Source of the DNA: Roridomyces roridus
Lineage: Eukaryota; Basidiomycota; Agaricomycetes; Agaricales; Mycenaceae
Reading direction: 5' to 3'
Assembly (NCBI GenBank): GCA_029378245.1
Contig: JARKIF010000053.1
Span: 186,001 to 250,000, forward strand
DNA: 64,000 bases
In this document: piece by piece, positions 11,930 through 22,855 of the stretch
How the letters are laid out: every line of letters starts with the position of its first letter
How positions within the stretch are numbered: the first letter of the stretch is position 1
Notes under the pieces: generated by a model
What the model was told of the DNA's origin: nothing
The model's database searches: none
What the model saw: the letters and a program-made list of their open reading frames with translations, nothing else
Position numbers and translations under genes: made by a program

Positions 11930-12240
11930 ATGCCTCGATTGAAAAAACACGCCAGGTTGAAAAATCCGCACGGTCAGCACGGCAAAAATGTCCGCTCCGT
12001 CACACAAGATCCTGGAAATATCGACTTTGCTTGGCAATTGCTTGGAGTCTTGGACTTTGCATCGGCAGAAGAACTTGGAGAACAGCGACGAGGAGCCGGT
12101 GGAGACATCAGCTCCAGACGTCTCCGATACTGTAACTCAAGCAATCTCCGCTGCGCGTGGCATGGATGATATGGAGCGCTTAGAGTCAATGCCACCCGCT
12201 AGACGCTGAGAGCGGAGATGAAGAGGCGGCGCCGCAATCA
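11930..12240 (+). pseudogene. Decayed copy of the MPRLKK small basic protein gene
   Basis: It starts MPRLKKHARLK..GQHGK exactly like the intact gene at 14889. The donor differs (gtccgc here, gtacgc there) and the intron is longer. The second exon (about 12068-12209) reads KNLENSDEEPVETSAPDVS, matching the intact copy, but stops at MPPARR. Homology (GDEEAAPQSELG in another frame) continues past the stop to about 12240, and the conserved basic C-terminal half is missing. It lies about 300 nt upstream of paralog 3. Confidence 0.65.
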
Positions 12241-12589
12241 GAACTTGGCCTACCACTGCCAGTACTTACCTCGAGATGGCTTCTGAACTCACCGACCTCC
12301 AAGAACCTCGTGAGTCCTGTGAGTGCGAGTCCCATTTCGGGGTCAGCGTGCCTCCGACTGGTTTGCTCTCACTGGTGTGTGTTTAAATCCAAATATTGAG
12401 GATTCTCCTGATAAACTGGGTCTGGAATGAATGGCGACGTGGTGTATGCAAGAAATCTGCCAATCTCCAAGGCATCGGGCGGCATCGCGTGCAAGTATAG
12501 CTCAATTGCTGACTCGGCGCCTGTGCGCAAGGCAGTGCATACCGGCGCGCGGCTTACAGCTTACAGCTTGCTTCTCTCTCTCTTCCCTC
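12241..12589 (+). promoter_or_regulatory. Duplicated upstream region of ARM-like paralog 3
   Basis: Similar over roughly 250 bp to the region before 6754: 'gtgcgagtcccatttcgg', 'gataaactgg', 'gtgtatgcaagaaatctgcc', and a CT-rich tract directly before the ATG. The pyrimidine-rich leader is common to all three copies and probably marks the transcription start area. Confidence 0.5.
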
Positions 12590-14635
12590 ATGCCGCCCCT
12601 ACAACGCCAAGAAACTCGCAATAGCCTGCTAAGCTGGTGGTCCGACAGCAACTCGCTGCTTCAGAGCGGACCCACGATTAATCTGCACGCCGCGGCCAAG
12701 CCTCTGATGAAGTGGATGCACCACCAGCAAGCTCTCGGCATCATCGAGAAGCACAGCGAGGTTCCACTCACTGCGGAGCTCTTGGAGATTTATGCGGCGT
12801 ATCTATCGTACGTGGTGCCTGACGACTCTACCGAGAGTGCTGACATCCACCAGGTACAAATACATCTCTCTCGCTACACAGAGAACTGTTTTGAGACACC
12901 TGACGGACAGAGCGTACCTTTCCGAAATCGATGTCGGGCAAATACTACGTTCCCCCATTCTCGAACAGATTCCGCAGCTTTTGGAGTCGGACGACAGACA
13001 GCTCCAGACACTAGCATGCTCCCTAGTGGGAAAGCTACTGGCACACCAGTACGGCATCGCTGGGCAACTCACGTTCAGGTAGTTGGCTTGTATCCTCCTT
13101 TACCCGGGAGCTAATTCTCGTTAGCGTCGGAGATGAAGACGTGTTGCTTCAGATGACGTCTACCTTGGCTACAGTTCTTGGGCAACCCGAAAGTGCGCTG
13201 GGAGAAACCCTTCAGATTTTGCTGGAATCCGAAACCGACGCCATGAGACGTTGGTCATGTATTCTCGTCGGCAATTTAGCTCGTAAAAAGGCTGCTCAAA
13301 GCGTTCTGACTAGCTCGGAGGTCGTTGGGAAGCTTGTGGCTCTTTTACGGTGAGTCTTATCTATTCTACCCGAGAAGCTCTTGGATAATGTTGTTCGCCT
13401 AGTGATTCCGATGACGACGTTGTCCTTACTGCCATGTCTGCGTTGGCTGCAATTTCGCAATTGCCCGGCGGCTTGACAATTCTTGTGGCGACCAACGCCC
13501 TCAAAGGCGTCGCCCGCACGCTGGACTCCACGAATAGAAATTTGCGCTTGTCCGTCTGCGGTTTTGTTACAACCTTGGCAAACAGCGAGTCCGGCGTTCC
13601 GGCAATTTTGGACGCAATTCCGATGGAAACATGGTCCGAGTTATTGAGGCAAGTGTCGTTCATCTCCAGAGTCATCGATTCATTGATATTCACGTTGCAG
13701 CGATGACGAAGAGGTTTTCGTTCACACCGCAGAAGTCCTCGTCCAACTGGCCAGATGGGACGAATTCGCCTGGGCCATTATCCGATCCGATTTATTGAAA
13801 GTCATCTCGAACTTACTCTCAACTCGCTCGCGGACATCAGATTTGTGTGGGTTAATCGGAACCTTGGCCGAGAAGGAGTTCACGATCCACTCCATTTTGG
13901 CGGCAATCCCGATCCAGAAATTCATGTTCATCTTAGAGTGAGCGTCTTCAGTTCCAATGGTCCTATCTACTGTGTGCTGATTGATTCTCAGCCGTGACGA
14001 CTATACCGGGTACCATATTCGTAACTCGGCAGGCTTTGTATTGCAACAGCTTTCGAATTGGCGTGAGGGCGCGCTGAGCGTCGCCACGGTGATAGATATG
14101 CTGGACTCGTCCTCCCTTTCACGCCGAAGCCGGGGCGTTCAATATTGGATACCCCAAATCGGTGCCAACCTCGCAAGACAAAGGGTTGTCGTTCCGATCA
14201 ACGTCGGGAACTTTGATACTCTCAGGTTATGGCAACTCGTATGGCAAGTCTATATCATTCCATGTTGAGCTGTTTCTTCAATGTCGTTTCAGTGGCCAGA
14301 ACATTCAAATCGCTTCACAAGCCGCAGGAACGCTAATCGAACTTGCACACTGCCCTGAGGGCAGAGCCGCACTTTCGAGTACCCTCGACCTCTTCCTGGC
14401 CTCTACGGAGCCTCAATTACTGCCTTCCCACAGGGAAGCGATCCTGATTCTGGCAGAAACGCTCCCTTCGATGTCTCCTCTCCGCAGCATCATACCCACC
14501 GAGCACCTGAGGCGAAAGATCATGGTGTAAATTCATACTTTCCTCCAGTCTTCGACAAAGTGATCTAATCCAGTACGCTATTATAGGATCGGAACGGGAT
14601 CTGGAATTGGTCTGCAATGGACTGACCCCAAGTGA
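12590..14635 (+). CDS. Armadillo/HEAT-like repeat protein, tandem paralog 3
   Basis: Exons 12590-12807, 12854-13078, 13125-13349, 13403-13648, 13701-13937, 13992-14243, 14293-14526 and 14587-14635 (about 561 aa). The eight-exon layout and phases are identical to paralog 2, and the C-terminus IGTGSGIGLQWTDPK confirms the tiny last exon. It is closer to paralog 2 than to paralog 1. Introns 4 (13649) and 6 (14244) both have GC donors, and intron 2 has a weak GTAGTT donor. The solenoid protein has no recognisable catalytic motif. Tandem expansion and divergence suggest a rapidly evolving interaction surface (inference). Confidence 0.85.
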
Positions 14636-14888
14636 TCTTGAAGTGATCGGGCCTCTGGGAGTAGGAGCATTCGAGAAAGAAAAGACAACTCGTATGTATT
14701 CCAAATGTATTCGCACAGTATGTTACACAAAAGTACAGACCTCTGCGACATCCAGACTCTGATGTTAGGCTAGTCGGCGATTTCGGACAAGTTTCGGCTA
14801 CTTACGCCCTTTCGGCCGACGACAAGCCCGATCAATACTTCACGTGATTGTCCACGTCTCTTTCTTCCTTTCTCCACCACGAGCCGAG

Positions 14889-15517
14889 ATGCCTCGATTA
14901 AAGAAACACGCCAGGTTGAAAATTTTCCAGGGCCAGCACGGCAAAAAGGTACGCTCCATACACAGTGTTACAATGACAATGACAATGAATTGTCTTGACA
15001 GCAGCAGAAGAACTTGGACTTGGAGACTCGGAACACCGATGACGAGCCAGTACTAGTAGAGCGACCATTTCTGAGTCGAGACGTCTCCAGTGCTCCGGAA
15101 ACTCCCGCTGCGAGTGACAGTGGCAATGGCATAGATGACTCGAAGCGCTCAGAGTGCATGCCACCCGTCACGTCTGGGGATCCCGGCACTCACTCGGCGA
15201 GCAGGGATGAAGAGGTGGCGCCCCAATCGAAACTTGGCAGCCGCGACTCGGACTTCCCCCAGATGGATTCATCGGCTGGTCCTGTCAGATACAGGGGCAC
15301 TAACCGTTCCACCAACAAACGCGGTCCCTACCACAGCACCAAAATCGACAAGGGGATGTCAATACGCAGAGAACAAGAGTTGAGGAAAGAGGAGAAGGAG
15401 CGAGCGGAGCGGGAGGAAGTCGAGGATGCGCGACTCGGGGTCAAGAAAACGGGGATGAGGGACTTTTTCGGGCGTGTGGAAGGGAGAACGTCGATGAAGG
15501 AAGAAAGAATGGTATAA
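14889..15517 (+). CDS. Small basic/charged protein, MPRLKK family (unknown)
   Basis: Exons 14889-14948 and 15002-15517 give 191 aa. The N-terminus is very basic (MPRLKKHARLKIFQGQHGKK). An acidic and Ser/Pro-rich middle follows, then a conserved-looking C-terminal stretch: 'NKRGPYHSTKIDKGMSIRRE', a charged coiled coil 'ELRKEEKERAEREEVEDARL', and VKKTGMRDFFGR. No signal peptide; the composition suggests nuclear or nucleic-acid association, which is inference. A decayed duplicate lies at 11930, so this gene travelled with the ARM-like gene during duplication. I do not recognise the family. Confidence 0.75.
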
Positions 15518-15566
15518 TATTATAAGAATAACGAATAAAAGTACTTGACGCGTCTTCTCGCATCCT

Positions 15567-17950
15567 TCATGCCTCGGTGATATCAGCCGCAGCGACGGTC
15601 TCAGTCGCAACTGGAACAGGGCTCGCAGCGCCCACAGCCGGGCACGTAAAGTCCGCACGGCGTTGACGCTCACTGCGAGTCAGCCTTGAGGTGCGGCGGG
15701 TGAAACGTTTGGATGCAGGAGTAGCAGCAGGCGCTTGGTCTCCAAAGCATTTCTACTTGAATTCAGCACGTATTCCCCTCAAAGAAGAAAAAGGAGAGAG
15801 GGAAACACACCTGGAAGATCTTGAAGTCCTTTGAGAAAAGATTCTTGCTCGCATTCTTGTCAAAGAGACCGAAGAAATCAGCATCGGCGTTGGCGGTTAC
15901 AGCTACGCCTCCGTTGAGGTTGAGACAACCACCAACGCTCCCGCTGAGGTCGGCCGGCGCAGAGGTTACAGCTGCATCTTCCGCATTCGGGTCGGGCTCA
16001 ACGGCCTTGGTCGCGGAACCAGACGCATCGAGGTTCATGCTCAACGCAGCGTTGGTATCGAGCGCAAGGGATATGGTGGCGTCAGCCGTCTTGCCGAGCG
16101 CCGAAACACCGAGGTTGACTGATGGGATCAGATGAGCTGTGACAGTGCCGGTTGCGGCAACGTTCGGCGTGGCGCTGAATGTGATGGGAGTGTCGCCGAG
16201 TGAGAAGGCGCTGCTGTCCGTGGGGTCCGTGACGTTGGGAGGGAAGGCAAGCTGGGCGTTGTTGAGGTTGAGGTTGATCCCGACGGTCATTTCGAGTGGG
16301 ATGTTTACGTCTCCGACCACCTTGGCGTTCACTTGGAAGGTGGGCCCAACGGTGATGATACCGGGAATGTCGAACCCTGGGATGCCGGCGTTGAAGAGAG
16401 AGATATCTCCAGAGTCAATGTGGCCCTTTGCACGTAAACTACTATATTTCAACAGGGAGAATCAACTCACAGTCACGTCGGCCTTCACCGTGAGGGCACC
16501 AGCCGCAGAGCCACTCAAACCGGCAACCACGCCAAAGGAGGTGAGCTAAGTAAACTCAGTACCCGACCGTAATCGCGCTCAGGTTTAACTCACCTTGGGC
16601 GGCACAAGCGTTCCGGCACCAGCGACAGTCACAGTAACCTGCGCATTAGCGTTGGCATCAATGTCCGCGCTAAGAGCCGCCGAAACAGGTCCACAAGCAA
16701 TCGACTGGGTAATAAGATTCTTGCTCTGGTCAAACGTGAGGGGCGGCAAGTCAAAGGTCTTGTTGACATCGACGTTGTTGTCCGCTGCCTCTGAAAACGA
16801 CATCGTCAGCAGAGCTCGCATCCCAGGTGTCAAAACATACCAGCGACGCCAGTAGCAACCTCTGTGGCAGCGTCTTTAACGGCGGTCGCGACTTTGGTAG
16901 CAGCGTTTTTGACAGCAGTGGCTGCCTCGGTCGCGACGTTCTTGACGGCGGTGGCTGCCTCCGTCGCGACGTTCACAACAGCGCTCTCAGCCTTGCCCGC
17001 GGCGCCAGCGATATCGTCCCCAACATCTTCAGCCGCATTCTTCACGCTGCTCGCCGCGTTGTCAATACCATCTTTCAGCGCTGCAAAAAAGAACGAAAAC
17101 TATTAAGCAGTTTGTATAAACTAAAAACGAACGACGTACAACCCAGAGCTCCTGAAACGATCGAGCCGAAGCTTCGAGTCGTTGGAGCATTCAAGCCACG
17201 GCGGGTCTTGGGGATGTTGATGGTAGTGGGCGCGCCGGGGACGTTGGCACCCTGGATGGCGATGTTCACCGCACCGTTCCTGTTTTAAATCCAGATAAGA
17301 TGACGTGCTGAAAGTAGGTACATATAACAACGGGAGACGCACTTGGAGTGGTCGACAGCGTCAAAATTGGTGTCCATCTTGAGCGTATGGACGACAGCCG
17401 GGTTTCCCGAGCGGCGGACAAGCCGCGCCTTGAGCGAGGCCGGGATGGCTTGGTTGTCCGAGGTCCCCCACGCAGCCACGCGCGCAAAGGGGCCCGCGCC
17501 GCACTAGCCATTCAAAAGGTAAGCGAAGACAGACATGCAGATTGAGATGAAACACCGTACACCCTCAGGTAGACGGATGATCTTGTTCACTGCGCCTGTG
17601 TTGTCGTAGAGGTGGGAGCATTGGGAGTCGGGGTCGCTGGGGTCGTTCATGCAGACGAGGCGGATGTTCTGGGAGAGCACGGTAGAGTCGCAGCCCAGGA
17701 TCTGCCAGTTGGCCGCGGTCGTGACGTCGGAAATGGCGGTTTCTGATCCCCACTAGTATGTACGCGATGAGTGCACGGGTAAGGAAAGCCGCAGCGGGAC
17801 GCAACGCACAATCTTTAAAGTACCCGACGAGGTAGCATTCGCGGGGAGGTCCCAAGAGCATGACCCGGAGGTGCAGGCAACATTCCAGTCGTTGGCTGCG
17901 TTGACTGCGAGGAAGAAGGGTACGAGTGCCAGGAAAGACGCAGAAAGCAT
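15567..17950 (-). CDS. Large secreted fungal protein with 11-residue helical repeats
   Basis: Nine exons from the right: 17950-17810, 17752-17561, 17503-17343, 17279-17140, 17080-16841, 16790-16594, 16545-16471, 16425-15811 and 15752-15567, giving 648 aa in one frame. Residues 1-18 are a signal peptide (MLSASFLALVPFFLAVNA). The N-terminal domain has paired cysteines (NVACTSGSCSWDLP, ILGCDST, RLVCMNDP, SQCSHLYD). A central segment has four 11-residue NVATEAATAVK repeats. Then comes a beta-rich alanine/valine domain ('GIITVGPTFQVNAKVVGDVN') ending in GGCLNLNGG. The C-terminus is basic (SKRFTRRTSRLTRSERQRR). The layout resembles uncharacterised extracellular basidiomycete proteins (DUF7029/DUF7223-like); that assignment is from memory and tentative. 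Probable wall-associated or surface protein. Confidence 0.8.
16841..16985 (-). repeat. 33-bp tandem repeats encoding an 11-residue helix repeat
   Basis: Four 33-bp units encode NVATEAATAVK, NVATEAATAVK, NAATKVATAVK and DAATEVATGVA. The 11-residue period with alternating charged and aliphatic positions is that of LEA/apolipoprotein-like amphipathic helices. Confidence 0.8.
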
Positions 17951-18581
17951 GGTAGTGGTGTTGGCTTGAAGAAAAAGCAAAAAAGAGCCAACCGGGGCGA
18001 AAAACGAAAAGAACGAAGGGAAGAAGGGAAGCGAAGGAAGGAAAGGAGGGGATGGGAAGGAAAGAGAATGAATACCTTCCAAACGACATGTGCTGTACCT
18101 TATGTATCTTGGCAGGTTTGGCTTGGCGTCGCTAGGGTCGCTAGGGGTACGCGCGGGGGATCAAGGAGATTTGTTTGAGGTGATCGCCGCGGTATGCAAA
18201 TCAATTGATTGTGTGACAGGGATTCGCCAATCTTCCAGAGAATTGACCACAAGTGAACGAGAAGTCGTGGGAACTAAACAATCAATGACTGGACGTCGAC
18301 GTGAACCTGGTGAGTATGTATCACGGCGCGCGGTAATCCTGATAGTACTTGTTCTTGAAGCTGTTGGGCATCCATCACGCGAGAGAACCCCGACGTTACT
18401 TGGTCGTGAAGTCAAAGCTAGTCAAAGCCCGAGTTCTTGAAAAGGGAAAGTTCCATTTCCATGTTTGGTAGGCTGGGGCAATCCAAACAACGATCGAATT
18501 TGTTGGTACTGAGAACCACCACATGAGTAATGAGAACCACTTGTGTAGAAAACGCATACATTGGAGCAATGCTGAGTGTTT
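17951..18581. other. Intergenic: promoter of the secreted gene and 3' flank of the F-box gene
   Basis: Just upstream of 17950 the minus strand is very T/C-rich (about 17960-18075), a pyrimidine-rich leader typical of fungal genes. The rest shows no gene or repeat. Confidence 0.45.
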
Positions 18582-19925
18582 TCATAGATCGGCATACGGC
18601 CTAGCAGGAACACAGTCCAACGATACATGAATACCCGCGTAAGACCTCAACCGTTCGGCATCCGAGTCCTTCAAAGCGTCTTGAGACAGCACGAGCTGAA
18701 CAACAGCCAAATCGTGCCCGACTCGCGATTCCAGCATTTCCAACACTTTTCCTCCGTTGAAAATCCGGAGCTCGCGGAGCACAGGAGCGATCGTGCGGCC
18801 TCCCGAATCAAGAGTGAGGCCTTGAAAAAACTTGTCGGTGACCATGGTCGGGATGGAGCCGTTGTCGATGACAAGGCTGTCGAGCGAGGGCGCGAGCTCG
18901 AGGATGCTGAGCAGGTCTCCAACGCGGATCGCGCAGCGTTGGAGAACTAGCCGTTTGAGCGAGCACTGGGATCGCCGGAGGAGGTCGCAGAGGTTCGACG
19001 GCTCGGTGAAATATGTGATATGGAGCGTCCCAAGGGCTGGCGTTTTGAAATGGTCCATCATCCAACCCAATTGGGGCACTTCGAGTTTGGAGGCAACCTG
19101 GATCTTCCAATACGACAGACGATGGAGGGTGAATCTGACCGAAGGGTTGCCAGACATGGTCTGGATGGCATCCGATCCGTAAGCTTCAAAATCGAGCGTC
19201 AACGACGAAAGGTTGGGGAAGGCCTCGAGTTGTAGGATGCGGTCGTCCCCTGCACCGGCCATATCGTACGGCCGAGAGATGTCCAACGAACGGATTTGGG
19301 CGCGAGGGATGTCAAGCCATGGACGCTCTGAGTCCGCCGCCGTGCCCGTGAGGTGAGATCCCGGAGTCCGAATGGTATGAAGCTTCGGAGCAATTTGGAA
19401 TTGTCCCGTCTCGAGCAGCCCCGAGCACTCCCTGGTCAACTCGAGAATCTCCAATCTGGAAAGCCGACCACGGAAGCGGGAGAAGGGCATGAGTCGGGGC
19501 CAAGCCGATCCAGTGAGTCGAAGAGTCGAGAAACGGTCCGAGTGTTCTGCAAGCAGCGACAACATGCGTTGGACACCATCCAGATCATACCGACGTTTAT
19601 TCCGAGGGATGCCTGTCGGACAATCTGAAAGCGTCCACCACATATCCGCATCGAGCTGGATGGAAAGCGGACAATCGCGAGAGCGCCGCAGATACATCTC
19701 GACCAAGTCAAAGTATCGAGACCCGATGTGGACCAAAAGCCTCGACCAGAGAGACGGACACCCGATGGCAGCGTTCCGCCATCCCTTGCAAACGCCTTTG
19801 AGGACAGTCAGAGCCTGAGGGCCTTGGCCGATTTCGTAGACGTCCGAGTCTGTGGCAGCGTGGAAGATCTCGACGAGGACGTCGTATGGGACTCGATGAG
19901 CAGGAGTTGCAGAGTGGTCTGGCAT
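18582..19925 (-). CDS. F-box/LRR-like protein, intact (FB1)
   Basis: Single-exon frame of 447 aa. The F-box lies at about residues 10-60 ('VPYDVLVEIFHAATDSDVYE', VCKGWRNAAIGCPSLWS). Degenerate leucine-rich units follow ('FSTLRLTGSAWPRLMPF', IRSLDIS, LSSLTLDF, LKRLVLQRCAI, LDSLVIDNGS). F-box proteins of this kind recruit SCF ubiquitin-ligase substrates through the LRR region; the substrate is unknown. Related copies lie at 26.2, 27.7 and 31.5 kb, so it belongs to a local family. Its C-terminus 'DALKDSDAERLRSYAGIHVS' is nearly identical to that of the 26.2-kb pseudogene. Confidence 0.85.
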   Translation of the reverse strand: MPDHSATPAHRVPYDVLVEIFHAATDSDVYEIGQGPQALTVLKGVCKGWRNAAIGCPSLWSRLLVHIGSRYFDLVEMYLRRSRDCPLSIQLDADMWWTLSDCPTGIPRNKRRYDLDGVQRMLSLLAEHSDRFSTLRLTGSAWPRLMPFSRFRGRLSRLEILELTRECSGLLETGQFQIAPKLHTIRTPGSHLTGTAADSERPWLDIPRAQIRSLDISRPYDMAGAGDDRILQLEAFPNLSSLTLDFEAYGSDAIQTMSGNPSVRFTLHRLSYWKIQVASKLEVPQLGWMMDHFKTPALGTLHITYFTEPSNLCDLLRRSQCSLKRLVLQRCAIRVGDLLSILELAPSLDSLVIDNGSIPTMVTDKFFQGLTLDSGGRTIAPVLRELRIFNGGKVLEMLESRVGHDLAVVQLVLSQDALKDSDAERLRSYAGIHVSLDCVPARPYADL

Positions 19926-20984
19926 GATCCGATCGAGGTGGATTGAGGTGGGAAGAGAAAAAATGACGGCATGATCCGGCGCTCGGCCAAAGACTCGTGG
20001 GGACCGGCATCACCACTGACGCTGATGGCAGCTTGGTCTTGTTTGTTCCGACGATTTTTCGGTTCCCACTTTGCACGTCTTATAACTTTTTACAACGAAG
20101 CTCATTCACTTAGCACCAAACTAAAAGTAGTCACCAAATAAGCTGAAAAATAGTGCTAGCTGGCCGCTTTTTTTGTCTGCCCCCGTATTACACGAATAAT
20201 GATTGTGTTCAGCGGACAAGCCCTATTCCCAGAATTTTGCACCAGATTTAAAAAATCTGGCCAGCTAGCGCTGGGAAGGGAGGCATATAGAGGATTTTGT
20301 CTCGGTGAACCCCGACGATATTCGACCATTTGACAAAGTTATAAGCCCCATCATTTTGCTTTGATTTCGTGATCAACTCGCGTGGATTGTTCGTTTTCTA
20401 GTTCCACTTGAGGTTGACTCGGTGGAAACATGATTATCGACATCTTATGAGGTCAGAAAACTCACTGGCAAGAGAATCAAGCTCCAAAATGGCTGCTTGT
20501 GCTGCTTTAGGACACAAAAACCTCGTGAACGATGCTTGTGCAACCTCACGGAAAATGAACCATTCCAGAGTCAAAACGGCCCCACAGAGCATCCAATGAC
20601 ACAGTTTGAGAGTCTGGGAACACAAAATTTGTGTTCTTCTCCCCAAGCACACCAAGGGACATGGTGGCAGATACAATATCTGGTGTTGCTGAAATTGTGC
20701 CGAAAAGTCAATGCTGTACAGAGCCAAGACAACATTGAAATCTCGAAGCCCGTGCAGGGCCACATGTATATGGATCTAATAAACATTTTTCTTCACTGTA
20801 GCTAAGCTGCCAAGTGCGTGTGGAAACCAGAACCAGCGGGAACATGGATTTGATACCTTCAATCGGAGACCAAACAAGGCCAAAGCTGCCGTTGATCACA
20901 CCCGCGTTGCCGGTCCCCACAAAGAGAGAATAATATTGATTCGAGATTGATGATGTTGACTCTTCCTCCAGTTCTCGTCGACAT
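19926..20984. other. Intergenic with degraded sequence
   Basis: It contains a small inverted-repeat element (20152-20272). The 20434-20763 stretch is open on the minus strand but has no recognisable protein features. I see no supported gene here. Confidence 0.4.
20152..20272. mobile_element. Short foldback/MITE-like inverted repeat
   Basis: The arm 'agtgctagctggcc' (20152-20165) is repeated inverted at 20259-20272 with one mismatch (GGCCAGCTAGCGCT), enclosing about 93 bp, some of it T-rich or A-rich. Size and structure fit a miniature inverted-repeat element. No target duplication was identified. Confidence 0.5.
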
Positions 20985-21120
20985 ACGCCCGCCTTTGCCT
21001 TTTAGCCTTGTCAACGCACACCGCCGCGACGCGAATCCCAACCGAGCCCTTCGCGCGCATCAAATCTATCTCGTCAATAGACCCCAACGGAAGCACCACC
21101 GGATGAAAGAGCACTGCTTC
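20985..21120 (-). pseudogene. Relic of an F-box/LRR gene C-terminus
   Basis: The minus strand reads 'LPLGSIDEIDLMRAKGSVGI' and then VAAVCVDKA. This matches the C-terminus of the F-box gene at 31475 (LPRGSVEEEDLMRLKGFVGI followed by VSVVFVDK). Nothing upstream continues the gene, so it is a fragment left by family turnover. Confidence 0.6.
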
Positions 21121-21330
21121 ACATCTAAAACCAAGCCCTAACTCAACATGTGCGTGGTCCATTAAAACACATGATTCCCTCAATCCGATCTTTTTGGGTT
21201 TGATTGGGTCGCAAAGAGCAATTCATGAAACGGAGATCTACCAAGAAGTGAAGGAAAGGAATGTATTTTTTTTGGAACGGAGGTATGAGTCTATTGCTAA
21301 AATTGTCGAATAAATAAAGGAATAGGCCAC

Positions 21331-22855
21331 CTACGCCAAATCGGCGAACCCGACTGCCTCCTGATCAAAATCAAACACGGTATACATGTTCTTCATGAAC
21401 GCGTCGCCCAAAAGCCACACCCCGTCTCCGAGTCCGAGGTCCACTCCGCCGACGGAGCTGACACAGTCGGACGACCCGGACTCGGTGGTTCCGAGGTTGA
21501 TGTTGTCGGCAGAGATGGTCCATGACTTTCCGCCCCAGCTGAAGGCAATCTCGGGAGGGGAGTCGCATGGGTAGGAGTAAAGGCCTTGAAGTGGGCCAGA
21601 TGTTGGTTATGTGAGAGAATTTCCACAGCAGACGCACCTTGATCCGAGTCATACACCTTGGAGCCGGCAACCTTGGCGTACAGCTTCTTCACATCAGCCG
21701 GGGGTCCATACGCGAGAGTCGTCCCAGAATCGATGATGGCGTCAAAGTTGGACACGGCAGTCGACCCGCCGACAGTCACCTTGGCGCCCGTGGTCTGCCA
21801 GAATCCAGTGCTTGAGTCAACCCCGTTGAACTCGATATCCCCATCGTACTTGGCCTCGTCGGCGCCACCGAGGTACAACTCCGAACCGCTGCTCGCAAGG
21901 AAGAATCCGAAGGTGTTGGCATCAGTCTCGCCCTGGTCGTTGGCCGTGACGAAGAAGGGGTTTTCGTTGAGGTTCGAGATGGCGGGGAATGCGAGGCCGA
22001 GGATGCCGTCGATGGGGTCGCCGGAGAAGCTGGACGAGAGGGTCGTCACTGCGCTGAGGTACTGGGTCTTGGCGGTGACGCCGGAGACAGAGACTGAATT
22101 CAGAATGAATCAACTACGATCCGTAGCAAGGTTATATTGAACGCACCAGTGTCAGTGTAAATCGGGCCGCTGACGGTCGATTCATCGCCGTACTCAATAG
22201 AGAACGTGCCACTCTTCTTGGACGAAGTTGACGACGAGGAAGCAGTGTACTTTGACTTGGATTGGCAGGTAGAGCTGGTGCAGCTCGACGACGGGATCCA
22301 CAAGTCAGAAGAACCAGCTGCAAAAACACGTCAACATCATTTCAGTTGCAAGACCAAGACGGTGTTACGCACTGTCAAAGTCGATGAGGAACTTTTGCGC
22401 GGGGGTGCCAATGGAGATCGTGCCGGCCCACTCAGTATCGTCCTCCTCGTCAGTGAGACTCTCAGACTGACGTTTCTCCGCGCGGCGCGCCATCCGAGCC
22501 TCGACAGCGGCGGGAAGCGTAGCAAGAGGCTTAATCGACGCGCCCTATCAAAAATGCATCTAGTCAGTGTGGATCACAAAACCGCAGCGGAGGAATGACA
22601 CACGGCACGGAACGCAGCAGCACCCTTGTTTTTCTCGAGGTTGATGAGGTTCTGGCGGTGTTTGTTGATGGTTGCGACGTTGGCAGCGATGGCCTTGTCG
22701 TGGTCAAAGATGCCGTCGGCGGGGGTGAGGGCGCTTCGTTTGCGCAGAGGAATGATCGTTCCCGAGGTGGAGGCAGACACGGGCGCGGGAGCGGGCGTCG
22801 CCACGGCGGAGATAGCGAGCGTGACAGCGAGAAGGAGAGCGGATTTGTTGAACAT
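21331..22855 (-). CDS. Secreted pepsin-like aspartic protease (family A1)
   Basis: Exons from the right: 22855-22604, 22544-22373, 22317-22147, 22093-21638 and 21584-21331 (434 aa). It has a signal peptide (MFNKSALLLAVTLAISAVATP) and a propeptide of about 100 residues with a KR-rich region (RMARRAEKRQ) suited to processing. The mature enzyme has both catalytic motifs: DFDTGSSDLW (Asp about 139) and DAIIDSGTTLA (Asp about 320). The flap-side YGDESTVSGPIYTDT and the C-terminal WLLGDAFMKNMYTVFDFD signature of A1 enzymes are present. Cysteine pairs such as SSCTSSTCQS match fungal polyporopepsin-type enzymes. It should hydrolyse proteins extracellularly at acidic pH. The model has no gaps or lost residues. 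Confidence 0.93.

Noticed and set aside
10961..12037. Long minus-strand open frame extending the BTB gene to 12037
   Set aside because: The extra part lies antisense to the MPRLKK pseudogene and lacks conservation; MYLTRT at 11632 fits the family start.
15373..15673. Minus-strand open frame opposite the MPRLKK gene end
   Set aside because: Shadow of the charged coiled-coil codons of the plus-strand gene and the last exon of the secreted gene.
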